Shown: piece after piece, positions 25,362-34,279 of the stretch
Layout of the letters: the number at the start of each line of letters is the position of its first letter
Numbering within the stretch: the first letter of the stretch is position 1
Source of the DNA: Thermomonas sp.
GTDB taxonomy: Bacteria > Pseudomonadota > Gammaproteobacteria > Xanthomonadales > Xanthomonadaceae
Reading direction: 5' to 3'
NCBI RefSeq assembly: GCF_025993755.1
Contig: NZ_JAMQHN010000132.1
Span: 1 to 35,692, forward strand
DNA: 35,692 nucleotides
Program-made: the position numbers and the translations under genes
The notes under the pieces: generated by a model
Databases searched by the model: none
What the model was told of the DNA's origin: nothing
The model's input: the letters and a program-made list of their open reading frames with translations, nothing else

Positions 25362-27734
25362 ATGGCGGTGTTCGGTTTGGGTGGAAAGGGCGGCAAGGAC
25401 GGTAAGGGCGAACATGCGGAGCACGAGTCGCCCAAGCTGGCGTTCGACCCGCTGCAGGCCGCGCGCACCCTGCCGTGGCTGGTGCTGCTGCTGGGCGTGC
25501 TTGCCCTGTGGTGCCTGGCTGCGGGCGGACTTCGTCTGCGCGACGACAGTCGCCTGCATTCCCTCCAGACCGCTCGCGACGACGCGGCGCTGGCGATTCG
25601 CCGCAAGCTCGACGAACAGCGCCGCACGATGGATACGCGGTTGGCGTCGTCGGGATTCAAGGCGGCCCTGACCGAAGGCGGGCCCCAGGCGGCTGCAGCA
25701 TTGCGCAAGGGTTGGACCGGGCTGATGCGCGCCGAAGTCTGGCCGGCGGATCTCGATGCGCTGTACGAAGGACTGCCGCGCAGCGGGTACGGCACATTGG
25801 CGGCCGCCGAAGCGGCGCTGTCCAGCGGCAAGACCAGCGTGCGGGTGGTGCAGGCGGGTGCGGCAAGGCGGCTGGCGCTGGCCGCGCCGGTGCGGTCAAC
25901 GACCTTGATGGTGGCCTATGTCGAGATGCCGCTCGATGCCCTGAGCAATATCGTGGAAACCACGAAACTGCCTGGCGGGGTCTATGTCGCGCTGCGACAG
26001 GGCGGGCAGAGCGTGGTCGAGAGCGGAGATACGTCGCTGAGCAATTCAGCGGAAGCGTTGTCGGTCAGGATTCCCGACAGCGAACTGCGGCTGGTGGCCG
26101 CAGCGCCGGATGAAACCGGAGTGCCGTTTGGCCTCGGCGGCCTGGCCGGGGTCATCCTCGGGCTGGTGCTTGCCGGCATTGCCGCGGCGCTTTGGCTGGT
26201 TCTGCGCCCGCGCCTGCTGGCGATGGGCGGGCAGGTCGAGTTCGAAGCCGGACCGACCCTGGCCGAGCTGGAACCGGCAAAACCGGTCGAAGAACGCACG
26301 CTGCACGAACGCGTCAAGGAAGAACCCAAGCCGGCCAAGGAAAAGGTGCCGGTGGTCATCGACCACCGCATCTTCCGCGCCTACGACATCCGCGGCGTCA
26401 TCGGCCATTCGCTGGATGCGGGCGTCGCCGAACTGATCGGCCAGGCGATCGGCTCGAGCATGGCCGAGCAGGGGCTGGATTCGATCGTGGTCGGCCGCGA
26501 CGGCCGGCTGTCCGGGCCGGATCTGGTGCAGGGCCTGATCGCCGGCTTGCGCAAGGCCGGGCGCAACGTCATCGACATCGGCATGGTGCCGACCCCGGTC
26601 GTGTATTTCGGCTGCTTCCATCTTCGCACCGGCTGCGGTGTCGCGGTCACCGGCAGCCACAATCCGCCGGACTACAACGGCTTCAAGATCGTCGTCGGTG
26701 GCGAGACGCTCTCCGGCCCTGCAATCAAGGATCTGCATGCGCGCATCGCCGAGGACCGGTTGCTGGAAGCGGAGGCGCAGGGCACGCTCGACGAGCGCGA
26801 CATCAGCCAAGATTACCTGCAGCGCATCTCCGGCGACATCCAGATCGGCGAGCGGCTGAAGGTGGTGGTCGACGCCGGCAATGGCGTGGCCGGCGACATC
26901 GGCCCGCAGGTGCTGGCCGCGATCGGGGCCGACGTCACGCCGCTGTTCTGCGATATCGACGGCGAATTCCCGAACCACCACCCGGATCCCAGCGAACCGC
27001 GCAACCTCGACGCGCTGATCCAGATGGTGCAGCGGCTCGACGCCGACCTCGGCATCGCCTTCGACGGCGACGGAGATCGGCTGGGCGTGGTCACCAAGTC
27101 GGGCACGATCATCTATCCGGATCGCCTGCTGATGCTGTTCGCGGCCGACGTGTTGGAGCGCAATCCGGGTGCCGTGATCGTCTATGACGTCAAGTGCACG
27201 GCGCGCCTGTCCACGCAGATTCTGCGCCACGGCGGCAGCCCGATGATGTGGAAGACCGGGCATTCGCTGATCAAAGCCAAGATGCGCGAGGCCGACGCCG
27301 CGCTGGCCGGCGAGATGAGCGGGCATTTCTTCTTCGCCGAGCGCTGGTACGGGTTCGACGACGGCATCTATGCCGCGGCGCGGCTGCTGGAAATCCTGGA
27401 CGGGCAGGGCCAGCCTCCGGAGGACGTGTTCGCGGCATTGCCGGACGGCGTATCCACGCCGGAGATCAAGGTCGAACTGCCGGGCGAGACCGACCCGCAC
27501 GAGTTCGTCGATCGGCTGCGGCTGTCGGCCACCTTCGAGGGCGGCCGTCTGACCTCCCTGGACGGGGTCCGGGTGGATTGGCCGGACGGCTGGGGGCTGG
27601 TGCGCGCTTCCAACACCACGCCGGTGCTGGTCATGCGCTTCGATGCCGACAGCAACGACGCGCTGGCGCGCATCCAGCGCTTGTTCTCGACCAACATGCT
27701 GGCGCTGGAACCGGAATTGCAGCTGCCGTTCTGA
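25362..27734 (+). CDS. algC: phosphomannomutase/phosphoglucomutase with membrane-anchored N-terminal extension
   Basis: Interconverts the 1- and 6-phosphates of mannose and glucose, supplying GDP-mannose and UDP-glucose precursors for exopolysaccharide and LPS. The 790-aa protein has an extra 325-residue N-terminal region: transmembrane helices at about 38-57 and 254-281 enclose a predicted periplasmic domain of about 195 residues. The cytoplasmic mutase (about 329-790) has Y-D-I-R-G, the phosphoserine motif T-G-S432-H-N-P, the metal loop D-G-D-G-D-R, the sugar loop G-E-M-S-G-H and the phosphate loop R-A-S-N-T-T-P. All catalytic elements are intact. ATG 25362 is chosen because AGGGGG precedes it; GTG 25356 is in frame two codons earlier. 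It closes the coaC-coaB-dut-algC run. Confidence 0.94.
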   Translation: MAVFGLGGKGGKDGKGEHAEHESPKLAFDPLQAARTLPWLVLLLGVLALWCLAAGGLRLRDDSRLHSLQTARDDAALAIRRKLDEQRRTMDTRLASSGFKAALTEGGPQAAAALRKGWTGLMRAEVWPADLDALYEGLPRSGYGTLAAAEAALSSGKTSVRVVQAGAARRLALAAPVRSTTLMVAYVEMPLDALSNIVETTKLPGGVYVALRQGGQSVVESGDTSLSNSAEALSVRIPDSELRLVAAAPDETGVPFGLGGLAGVILGLVLAGIAAALWLVLRPRLLAMGGQVEFEAGPTLAELEPAKPVEERTLHERVKEEPKPAKEKVPVVIDHRIFRAYDIRGVIGHSLDAGVAELIGQAIGSSMAEQGLDSIVVGRDGRLSGPDLVQGLIAGLRKAGRNVIDIGMVPTPVVYFGCFHLRTGCGVAVTGSHNPPDYNGFKIVVGGETLSGPAIKDLHARIAEDRLLEAEAQGTLDERDISQDYLQRISGDIQIGERLKVVVDAGNGVAGDIGPQVLAAIGADVTPLFCDIDGEFPNHHPDPSEPRNLDALIQMVQRLDADLGIAFDGDGDRLGVVTKSGTIIYPDRLLMLFAADVLERNPGAVIVYDVKCTARLSTQILRHGGSPMMWKTGHSLIKAKMREADAALAGEMSGHFFFAERWYGFDDGIYAAARLLEILDGQGQPPEDVFAALPDGVSTPEIKVELPGETDPHEFVDRLRLSATFEGGRLTSLDGVRVDWPDGWGLVRASNTTPVLVMRFDADSNDALARIQRLFSTNMLALEPELQLPF

Positions 27735-27803
27735 TCCGGCGCATCCAGCGCCAGGCCGAGACACTGGGGTGGGCGCAGCCGTTGCTTCCGCCGGCGATCG
27801 GCG

Positions 27804-28517
27804 TCAGTGCGCTGCGGGCGTCGCAGGTGGCTCCGCGGCGGCGGGCTCGGCCGGTGCCGCTTCCGTACCGGCCGCGTTTCCCTGGCGGGTTTCGCGATAC
27901 CGGCGGAGGGTGTCCTGCATTTCGGTTTCCAGCGCCGCGCGGTCGGCGCGCTGGGAAAGCAGGATCTGCTGCTGGCGCTGCAATTCGGCGTGCTGATCGC
28001 GGATCGAGTTGGTCAGCGATGCGGGAACGGGCGTGCTGGCAAGTTCCTTGTCGCTGGCCTGGTTGAGCAGCGAGATCAGGCTCAGGCGCAGGTTGGACAA
28101 ACCGAGCACGCTGGATTTGATCGATTCGTCCAGCAGGCTGGTGCGCTCGCCGTAGGCCTTGCGCAGGTCGTCTTCGGTCCGGTAGGACTCGACCATCGCC
28201 AGATCGCGTCGATGCTGGGCGGCTTCCGCGTCGGCCTGAATCCGCGCGTTGCGCGCGGCGACCGCGGCGGCGGCGCGCTCGTCGTCGGTCAAGGCGCGTC
28301 CGACCGATCCGGTCTCCAAGCCGGTCCGCGCGCTGAATTCGGTGCGGGCGCTGTCGGCGGCCGATGCCGGCAAGGCGTCGCCGCAGACCCGGCGGCCGCC
28401 TTCGTCCCAGCAGTAGATCTTCTTCGGTGGGGGCGTGCTCGACTGGGCGATGGCCGCGCCGATTCCGGCCAAGCCAAGGACAAGGGCAAGTGCGGTTGTG
28501 CTGGCGGCGTTCGGCAT
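27804..28517 (-). CDS. exported DUF4124-like coiled-coil protein
   Basis: Predicted periplasmic protein of 237 aa. A signal peptide (residues 1-25, ending A-A-I-A-Q) is followed by K-K-I-Y-C-W-D-E-G-G-R-R-V-C-G-D-A-L-P, which fits the short DUF4124 domain found in many xanthomonad exported proteins. A long charged helical region (about 80-215) is likely coiled coil, and the Ala/Pro/Glu-rich tail is disordered. ATG 28517 is chosen because AAGGA lies eight bases upstream; the frame could start eight codons earlier. It follows pyrE on the same strand by 29 bases and converges with algC (69 bases between stops). Function unknown. Confidence 0.8.
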   Translation of the reverse strand: MPNAASTTALALVLGLAGIGAAIAQSSTPPPKKIYCWDEGGRRVCGDALPASAADSARTEFSARTGLETGSVGRALTDDERAAAAVAARNARIQADAEAAQHRRDLAMVESYRTEDDLRKAYGERTSLLDESIKSSVLGLSNLRLSLISLLNQASDKELASTPVPASLTNSIRDQHAELQRQQQILLSQRADRAALETEMQDTLRRYRETRQGNAAGTEAAPAEPAAAEPPATPAAH

Positions 28518-28546
28518 GGGTGGAATCCTTATCACCGGCAAGCGTA

Positions 28547-29197
28547 TCAGGCAATACCGTAGCGCGTGCGGTAGGCGAGAAGGGTGTCGCGATGGGCCTC
28601 AAGTTCGCTGCTTTTGCCTGCGAAAGCAAGCAGATCGGAAAGTCCGGCCACGGCGACCACAGGGATGCCGTGCTCGCTGGCCACCGACTGCGCCGCCGAC
28701 TCGTTGGCGTCCTCGCGCACGCGTTCCTGTCGATCCAGGGCAATGACGATCCCCGCGGGCGTGCCGCCGGCCTCGGCAATGATCGCCAGCGACTCGCGGA
28801 TCGCGGTGCCGGCCGTGATCACGTCATCGACGATCAGCGCCCGCCTCCCTGCCAGCGCCGCGCCGATCAATCGCCCGCCTTCGCCATGTTCCTTGGCTTC
28901 CTTGCGGTTGAACGCCAGCGGCAGGTCGCGACCGCGCCGGGCGAATTCGCAGCCCAGCGCGGTCGCCAGCGGGATGCCCTTGTAGGCCGGCCCGAACAGC
29001 AGGTCGAAATCGAGCGCGGCCGCCTCCACGGCGTCGGCGTAGCACGCGGCCAGCTCCGCCAGCGCCGCGCCCGAATTGAACTGTCCGGCATTGAAGAAAT
29101 ACGGGCTGCGGCGGCCGGATTTCAAAGTGAACTCGCCGAAGCGCAGCGCGTCGACCTTGATTGCCAGCTGGAGGAAGCGGGAGTGGTGCGATGTCAT
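28547..29197 (-). CDS. pyrE: orotate phosphoribosyltransferase
   Basis: Joins orotate and PRPP to give orotidine 5'-monophosphate, the fifth step of pyrimidine synthesis (216 aa; E. coli 213). K-S-G-R-R-S-P-Y-F-F-N at residues 26-36 is the orotate region, F-G-P-A-Y-K-G-I-P follows, and the PRPP motif I-V-D-D-V-I-T-A-G-T-A is at about 122-132. The flexible catalytic loop R-K-E-A-K-E-H-G-E-G is intact. ATG 29197 (M-T-S-H-H-S-R-F) is preferred; the frame runs 15 codons further upstream through a CCGGGAA tandem repeat that translates into non-homologous sequence. It diverges from xth with 149 bases between, the usual pyrE/xth arrangement in this family. Confidence 0.96.
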   Translation of the reverse strand: MTSHHSRFLQLAIKVDALRFGEFTLKSGRRSPYFFNAGQFNSGAALAELAACYADAVEAAALDFDLLFGPAYKGIPLATALGCEFARRGRDLPLAFNRKEAKEHGEGGRLIGAALAGRRALIVDDVITAGTAIRESLAIIAEAGGTPAGIVIALDRQERVREDANESAAQSVASEHGIPVVAVAGLSDLLAFAGKSSELEAHRDTLLAYRTRYGIA

Positions 29198-29204
29198 GGG
29201 GCGC

Positions 29205-29230
29205 GGAAACCGGGAACCGGGAACCGGGAA
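29205..29230. repeat. tandem CCGGGAA heptamer repeat
   Basis: Three exact copies of CCGGGAA lie head to tail at 29210-29230, preceded by a partial copy (GGAAA, 29205-29209). It sits 8-33 bases upstream of the pyrE start in the gap shared with xth. Short heptamer tracts of this style are common between genes in xanthomonads. Copy number may vary between strains. Confidence 0.75.
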
Positions 29231-29346
29231 AGGGTAGCGCATACTTGCGAAACCGCATGTGCCTTGCGGCTATGCTTGGTGCGCTGTGGCGGGTTCCGTG
29301 CAGCGCAGTTCCCTGACCCATCCCCGAGCCACTGTCCGCAAATCCG

Positions 29347-30147
29347 ATGCGCATCCTCACCTTCAACGCCAACGGCCTGCGTTCGGCCGCCAGCAAGGGC
29401 TTCTTCGACTGGTTCGAACGTCAGGACGTGGACGTCCTGTGCGTGCAGGAAACCAAGGCGCAGGAACACCAGCTGACGGATGCCGCGTTCCGGCCGGAGG
29501 GCTACAGGGCCTGGTTCAAGGATGCGCAGAAGAAGGGCTACAGCGGCGTGGCGATCTACAGCCAGCGCGAGCCGGACGAAGTGCGCACCGCACTCGGCTG
29601 GGCGCCGTTCGACGACGAAGGCCGCTACCTCGAGGCGCGTTTCGGCAATGTGTCGGTGGTCAGCTTCTACATCCCGTCCGGCAGCTCCGGCGAGGAGCGT
29701 CAGGGATTCAAGGAGGACGTGATGACGTGGCTGAGGCCCATTCTCGACGGCTGGCTGGCCAGCGGGCGCGAGTACGTGCTGTGCGGCGACTGGAACATCG
29801 TCCGCGCGAAGAACGACATCAGGAACTGGACCGGCAACCAGAAGAATTCCGGCTGCCTGCCGCACGAACGCGCCTGGCTGTCCGGACTGATCGCCGACGG
29901 CTGCCACGACGGCTTGATCGTGCCGCCCGAGACCGGCTGGAAGGACGCCTTCCGCGTCGCCAAACCCGAGGCGGTGGAATACACGTGGTGGTCCCAGCGC
30001 GGCGCCGCGCGCGCCAACAACGTCGGCTGGCGCATCGACTATCAACTGTGCACGCCGGGCATCGCGTCAGGCATCCGCAGCGCCGAAATATTCCCGGAGC
30101 CGAAGTTTTCCGACCACGCGCCCATGCTGGTGGAGTACGCCGTTTGA
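29347..30147 (+). CDS. xth: exodeoxyribonuclease III
   Basis: AP endonuclease and 3'-5' exonuclease of base-excision repair (266 aa, family length). The EEP fold active site is complete: F-N-A-N7-G, Q-E35-T-K (metal ligand), Y109 region F-Y-I-P-S-G, G-D148-W-N150-I, and the C-terminal S-D-H-A-P with the catalytic His. W-W-S-Q-R and N-N-V-G-W-R-I-D-Y match the ExoA branch. The stop overlaps the TTG start of the AmpG-like permease gene. It diverges from pyrE. Confidence 0.96.
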   Translation: MRILTFNANGLRSAASKGFFDWFERQDVDVLCVQETKAQEHQLTDAAFRPEGYRAWFKDAQKKGYSGVAIYSQREPDEVRTALGWAPFDDEGRYLEARFGNVSVVSFYIPSGSSGEERQGFKEDVMTWLRPILDGWLASGREYVLCGDWNIVRAKNDIRNWTGNQKNSGCLPHERAWLSGLIADGCHDGLIVPPETGWKDAFRVAKPEAVEYTWWSQRGAARANNVGWRIDYQLCTPGIASGIRSAEIFPEPKFSDHAPMLVEYAV

Positions 30148-31451
30148 ATACCGCCGCCAAGCCGAAAAAGCCTTCCGTCTGGCAATCCTTCCGCCAGCCT
30201 GCCGCTGGCACGATGTTCTTCTTCGGGTTCTCTTCGGGCCTGCCGTTCCTGCTGGTGGCCGGAACCCTGGCGTTCTGGCTGAAGGACCACGGCATCGTCC
30301 TGAAGGACATCACGATGATCGCCAGCGCCGGCATGCTCTATGCCTTCAAGTTCCTCTGGGCGCCGCTGCTCGACCATTGGCGGCTGCCGGGATTCGCGCG
30401 CATGGGACGTCGCCGCGGCTGGCTGCTGGCGGCGCAACTGGGCGTGATCGCCAGCCTGCTGCTGATGGCCGCAGTGACGCCGGCGCAACTCGGCCCGTTC
30501 ATCGTCGCAACCCTGGGCGTGGCGTTTTTCGGCGCCACCCAGGACATCGCGGTGGACGCCTACCGCATTGAGATCGCGCCGGTGGACGCGCAGGGTGCGC
30601 TGGTGGCGACCTATTCGCTGGGCTACCGGATCGGCCTGATCGTGGCCGGCGCGTTCGCCGCGATCATGGCGGACCACATTTCCTGGAGCCTCGTTTATCT
30701 GATCATGGCGGCAGCGATGGCGATTCCGCTGATCGCCAACCTGATCGCACGCGAACCGGAGGTGACGATCGCATCGCGGCACCTGCGCTGGCGCGATGCG
30801 ATGACGAATGCCGTGGTCGATCCGTTCGCCGATTTCTTCCGCCGCTTCGGATGGGCGCTGGCGCTGACCGTGCTGGCCTACATCCTGCTGTTCAAGGTGC
30901 CCGAACAAGCGACGATCGGCGGCATCATGAGCCCGTTCTACATCGACCAGGGCTTCACCAAGACCCAGATCGGCACCATCACCAAGCTGTGGGGCGTGTG
31001 GGTCGGGATCGTGGGCGTGTTCTGCGGCGGCGCGATGGTGACCCGGCTTGGCGCGTGGAAATCGCTCGGGATCATGATGCTGGTGTGCGGCAGCTGCAAT
31101 CTGCTCTACCTGCTGCTCATGGTGCACAAGGGCGACCTGTGGGTGCTCGCCGCCGTGATTTCGGCCGAGAACTTCACCCTGGGCATGCTCGGCCCGCCGA
31201 CCGTGGCTTTCCTGTCGGCGCTGGTCAATCCCAGGCACACAGCCACCCAGTACGCGCTGCTCAGCTCGCTGGTGAACCTGCCCGGCAAGGTTCTCGGCTT
31301 CTTCGCTGGTGGCATCGTGATGGCGACCGGCTACGGCATGTATTTCGTCATCACCGTGCTGGCGCTGATTCCGGCGGCGCTGCTGTACGTCTGGCTGACG
31401 CCGCCGCTGCGCAGGCGGGTGTTCGACGCGGCGCCGGCTCAGGCCGGGTAG
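30144..31451 (+). CDS. ampG: AmpG-type muropeptide MFS permease
   Basis: Major facilitator family transporter (435 aa) of the AmpG type, which imports GlcNAc-anhydroMurNAc peptides released from peptidoglycan. About 12 hydrophobic helices are visible; [13 protein letters not shown] in the first helix, W-A-P-L-L-D after helix 2, [12 protein letters not shown] in helix 4, and G-Y-R-I-G are AmpG-family hallmarks. The start must be TTG 30144, overlapping the xth TGA, since the next Met lies inside the first membrane helix; GGAG nine bases upstream supports it. Its end overlaps the convergent anmK by 13 bases. With anmK beside it, a role in wall recycling is likely, although AmpG paralogs with other substrates exist. 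Confidence 0.85.
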   Translation: MNTAAKPKKPSVWQSFRQPAAGTMFFFGFSSGLPFLLVAGTLAFWLKDHGIVLKDITMIASAGMLYAFKFLWAPLLDHWRLPGFARMGRRRGWLLAAQLGVIASLLLMAAVTPAQLGPFIVATLGVAFFGATQDIAVDAYRIEIAPVDAQGALVATYSLGYRIGLIVAGAFAAIMADHISWSLVYLIMAAAMAIPLIANLIAREPEVTIASRHLRWRDAMTNAVVDPFADFFRRFGWALALTVLAYILLFKVPEQATIGGIMSPFYIDQGFTKTQIGTITKLWGVWVGIVGVFCGGAMVTRLGAWKSLGIMMLVCGSCNLLYLLLMVHKGDLWVLAAVISAENFTLGMLGPPTVAFLSALVNPRHTATQYALLSSLVNLPGKVLGFFAGGIVMATGYGMYFVITVLALIPAALLYVWLTPPLRRRVFDAAPAQAG

Positions 31452-32566
31452 AGCGCGCCCAGCACCCGCGGCCCGCGCGCGCCGGTGACGGCGGGCAGGT
31501 TTCCGGGGCGACCGGCCAGGTGCTCGCGCGCCAGCCAGGCGAAGGCCATCGCCTCGACGAAATCCGGATCCAGCCCATGCACGCGGCTGGATTCGACGCA
31601 GGCAGTGGGCAGCGCGTCGGCCAAGGCCGCCATCAGCACCGGATTGTGCACGCCGCCGCCGCAGACGACGACTCGCCGTGTGCCGGGCTGGGTGGCGTCC
31701 AGCGCATTGCGCACGCTGTGGACGGTCAGCGCCAGCAGGGTGGCCTGCACGTCGGCGGGGGCCTCATCGCCGGCGAGTGCGGCCTCCACCCAGTCCAGAT
31801 GGAATTGGTCGCGCCCGGTCGATTTCGGCGGCGGCAGGGCGAACCACGGCTCGTCCAGCAGCCGTTCCAGCAGGGCCGTATCGATGCGGCCCTGCGCCGC
31901 GAATGCGCCGTCTTCGTCATAGGGCTTCCCGGCGTAGCGCAGGCACCACGCATCCATCAGCCCGTTCGCAGGGCCGGTGTCGAAGCCGCGCACCTCGCCG
32001 CGTGCGGGCAGCAGCGTGAGGTTGGCGATGCCGCCGAGATTCAGCACCGCGCGATCTTCTCCGGCAGCGTGCAGCACTGCCGCGTGGAAGGCTGGCACCA
32101 GCGGTGCGCCCTGACCGCCGGCGGCGACGTCGCGGCGGCGAAAATCGGCGACGACGGCAATTCCGGTGCGCTCCGCGACCACGCTGGCATCGCCGAGCTG
32201 CAGCGTGAACGGCAGGGCGCCATCGGGGCGGTGCGCCAGCGTCTGCCCGTGGGCGCCGATCGCCGCCACGGCTGCGGGCGCGATGCCGCTCTCGTCCAGC
32301 GCCCTGCGCGCCGCCTCCGCGAACGCCAGACCAATCGCGGTTTCCAGCGCACCGACCTCGTCCAGCGTCACCGGCGAGGCGCACTGGCCCAATGCGACCA
32401 GGCGCGGTCGCATCGCCTCCTGCCAAGGGTAGGTGCGCCCGAACACCAGTTCCGGATGCGCTTGCGCGCCATCGCCGTGGAACCGCACCAGCGCCGCGTC
32501 GATGCCATCGGCGCTGGTGCCGGACATCAGGCCAAGGAACAGGGGATCGTCGGCGGCAGCGGTCAT
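31439..32566 (-). CDS. anmK: anhydro-N-acetylmuramic acid kinase
   Basis: Phosphorylates and opens 1,6-anhydroMurNAc to MurNAc-6-phosphate, a step of peptidoglycan recycling (375 aa; E. coli 369). The ASKHA-type kinase motifs are [12 protein letters not shown] near the N-terminus, [41 protein letters not shown], and C-G-G-G-V-H-N. ATG 32566 is used; upstream frame to 32674 overlaps the end of the M23 gene region and is not homologous. It lies 49 bases after the M23 peptidase gene on the same strand and convergent with ampG. Confidence 0.95.
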   Translation of the reverse strand: MTAAADDPLFLGLMSGTSADGIDAALVRFHGDGAQAHPELVFGRTYPWQEAMRPRLVALGQCASPVTLDEVGALETAIGLAFAEAARRALDESGIAPAAVAAIGAHGQTLAHRPDGALPFTLQLGDASVVAERTGIAVVADFRRRDVAAGGQGAPLVPAFHAAVLHAAGEDRAVLNLGGIANLTLLPARGEVRGFDTGPANGLMDAWCLRYAGKPYDEDGAFAAQGRIDTALLERLLDEPWFALPPPKSTGRDQFHLDWVEAALAGDEAPADVQATLLALTVHSVRNALDATQPGTRRVVVCGGGVHNPVLMAALADALPTACVESSRVHGLDPDFVEAMAFAWLAREHLAGRPGNLPAVTGARGPRVLGALYPA

Positions 32567-32615
32567 GCGCCGCAGTATCGCATTGCCCGCTGCGGATTCC
32601 GGGCCGGGGGACTTT

Positions 32616-34106
32616 TCAGCCGCGACGGCGCGCAGGCTTGCGGGCGGGCGCCTGCGCCGAAGCGACGGCGACACCCGGCTGCGCGGTGGGCGCGGCGTCG
32701 GCGATGCGGCTGCCGTCGTCGAGCTGGAACACCACGTCCTCCATCTCGCGGATCTTGTCGAGCGCGTGGCGAGTATCCGCGTGGAAGGCCACCAGCGCGG
32801 CGCCGCTGAGCGGTGCGGGCGGCGGCAAGGTCATCTTGCGCGGATCCATGTGCACGCCGTTGATGCGGAATTCGTAGTGCAGGTGCGGGCCGGTGGCAAG
32901 GCCGGTGCTGCCGACGTAGCCGATCACCGCGCCCTGGGCGACGTGCTGGCCGACATGGATATTGGCGAAGCGCGACATGTGGCCGTACAGCGTGGTCTTG
33001 CCGCCGCCGTGGTCGAGGATGACGGCGTTGCCGTAGCCGCCCTTGTGACCGACGAAGGCGACCCGCGCGTTGCCGGCGGCCATGATCGGCGTGCCCGATG
33101 CCGCGGCGTAATCGATGCCCATGTGGCCACGCATCTGGCCGAGGATCGGGTGCCGACGCATCCCGAACCCGGAACTGATCCGGGCATAGGGGATCGGCAT
33201 GCGGATGAACGGACGCTTGAGTGAGCGGCCATCCGGCGTGAAGTATTCGGGCTTGCCGTCGCGCATGAAACGGAACGCGCTCTTGATCTTGCCATCGACG
33301 GTGAAGGCCGCGGCCAGGACCGGACCGGTGCTGACCAACTGGCCGTTCTTCCAGGTCTGGTCGACGACGACGCTGAAGCGGTCGTGTTCGTCCAGGTCGG
33401 AATCGAAGTCGATGTCGTACTTGAACATCTCGTCGGTGAGCTGGTTGAGCTGGGAGCTTCCCAGACCCAGCGCTCGGGCGGAGGCAAACAGCGAATCGCC
33501 GACCTCACCGGTCAACACCACGGTGCGCGTGGTCACTTCCACCGGCACCGCACGCTCGCGCACCGCGTCCGCGCTGAATTCGAGTTCGATCGGCGTGTCG
33601 CCGACGCCGGGGCCGGCTTCCAGCCGCATCGCCCGCACGCTGCCGTCCTCGGGGAGGTTGAAGCTCAGCTGGGTGCCGGGACGCAGCCGGCGCAGGGTCG
33701 GCTTGATGCGCGGATGCTGCATCACGCGGTCGAGCTGGCTGTAGGGAATGCCGAGTTCCTCGAACACGCCGCTCAGGGTCTGGCCGGGCTTGAGCGTCAC
33801 CGATTGCCAGCGATCCTGATTGGCGGGGGTCTTGCCGGGCTTGGGCATGGTCAGCGCCATCGTCATGCGCTGCGCCGCCGCGTTGCCGGGCGTGCCGAGC
33901 AGTTGGGAGAACCCCGGCACGATGGCGACCAGCAGGGCGCACATGGTGGTCAGCACGCTGGCCTGGGCCCAATGGCGGCGCGTCCAGCGGCCGCGGAAAT
34001 CCGGGGGGATCAGGGACGAAACCGAGCGGTCGGCATTGACGCGGGCGCGTTCCAGATTCTTGCGACGCACCGCGACTTGGCTCGAATCCGCTGTGTGATC
34101 CGTCAT
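32616..34106 (-). CDS. M23 family murein DD-endopeptidase (MepM-like)
   Basis: Membrane-anchored peptidoglycan hydrolase (496 aa) of the MepM/OapA type, cutting peptide cross-links to allow wall growth. One N-terminal transmembrane helix at about 45-70 follows a basic cytoplasmic tail. An OapA/LysM-like region covers about 95-200 ([12 protein letters not shown]). The M23 domain (about 305-410) has zinc ligands in G-H-M-G-I-D and H-L-H-Y-E-F, all present. A 90-residue tail follows, with an Ala/Arg-rich end. ATG 34106 is chosen, with GGGGA upstream; a GTG 11 codons earlier is possible. It diverges from tyrS and precedes anmK, so release and recycling genes are adjacent. Confidence 0.92.
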   Translation of the reverse strand: MTDHTADSSQVAVRRKNLERARVNADRSVSSLIPPDFRGRWTRRHWAQASVLTTMCALLVAIVPGFSQLLGTPGNAAAQRMTMALTMPKPGKTPANQDRWQSVTLKPGQTLSGVFEELGIPYSQLDRVMQHPRIKPTLRRLRPGTQLSFNLPEDGSVRAMRLEAGPGVGDTPIELEFSADAVRERAVPVEVTTRTVVLTGEVGDSLFASARALGLGSSQLNQLTDEMFKYDIDFDSDLDEHDRFSVVVDQTWKNGQLVSTGPVLAAAFTVDGKIKSAFRFMRDGKPEYFTPDGRSLKRPFIRMPIPYARISSGFGMRRHPILGQMRGHMGIDYAAASGTPIMAAGNARVAFVGHKGGYGNAVILDHGGGKTTLYGHMSRFANIHVGQHVAQGAVIGYVGSTGLATGPHLHYEFRINGVHMDPRKMTLPPPAPLSGAALVAFHADTRHALDKIREMEDVVFQLDDGSRIADAAPTAQPGVAVASAQAPARKPARRRG

Positions 34107-34147
34107 ATGATCGTCCCCGGCGCAGCGGGATTGCGCCACAGCGGGTT

Positions 34148-34176
34148 AACATAGACGCCGCATAAACATGCGTCAA
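34148..34176 (-). promoter_or_regulatory. candidate sigma-70 promoter of the M23 peptidase gene
   Basis: On the minus strand TTGACG (34171-34176) is followed after 17 bases by TATGTT (34148-34153), 5/6 and 4/6 matches to the sigma-70 boxes. Transcription would start near 34141, about 35 bases before the ATG at 34106. Confidence 0.6.
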
Positions 34177-34279
34177 CCCTTTGAATCGGCGGATGTTTTT
34201 TCGATGTTCGCTTTAACGTGATATTAACGTTGTCCTCCGAAAACTGAATGCGGCCAGCCGCCGCGGGAGAGAGGCGTCC

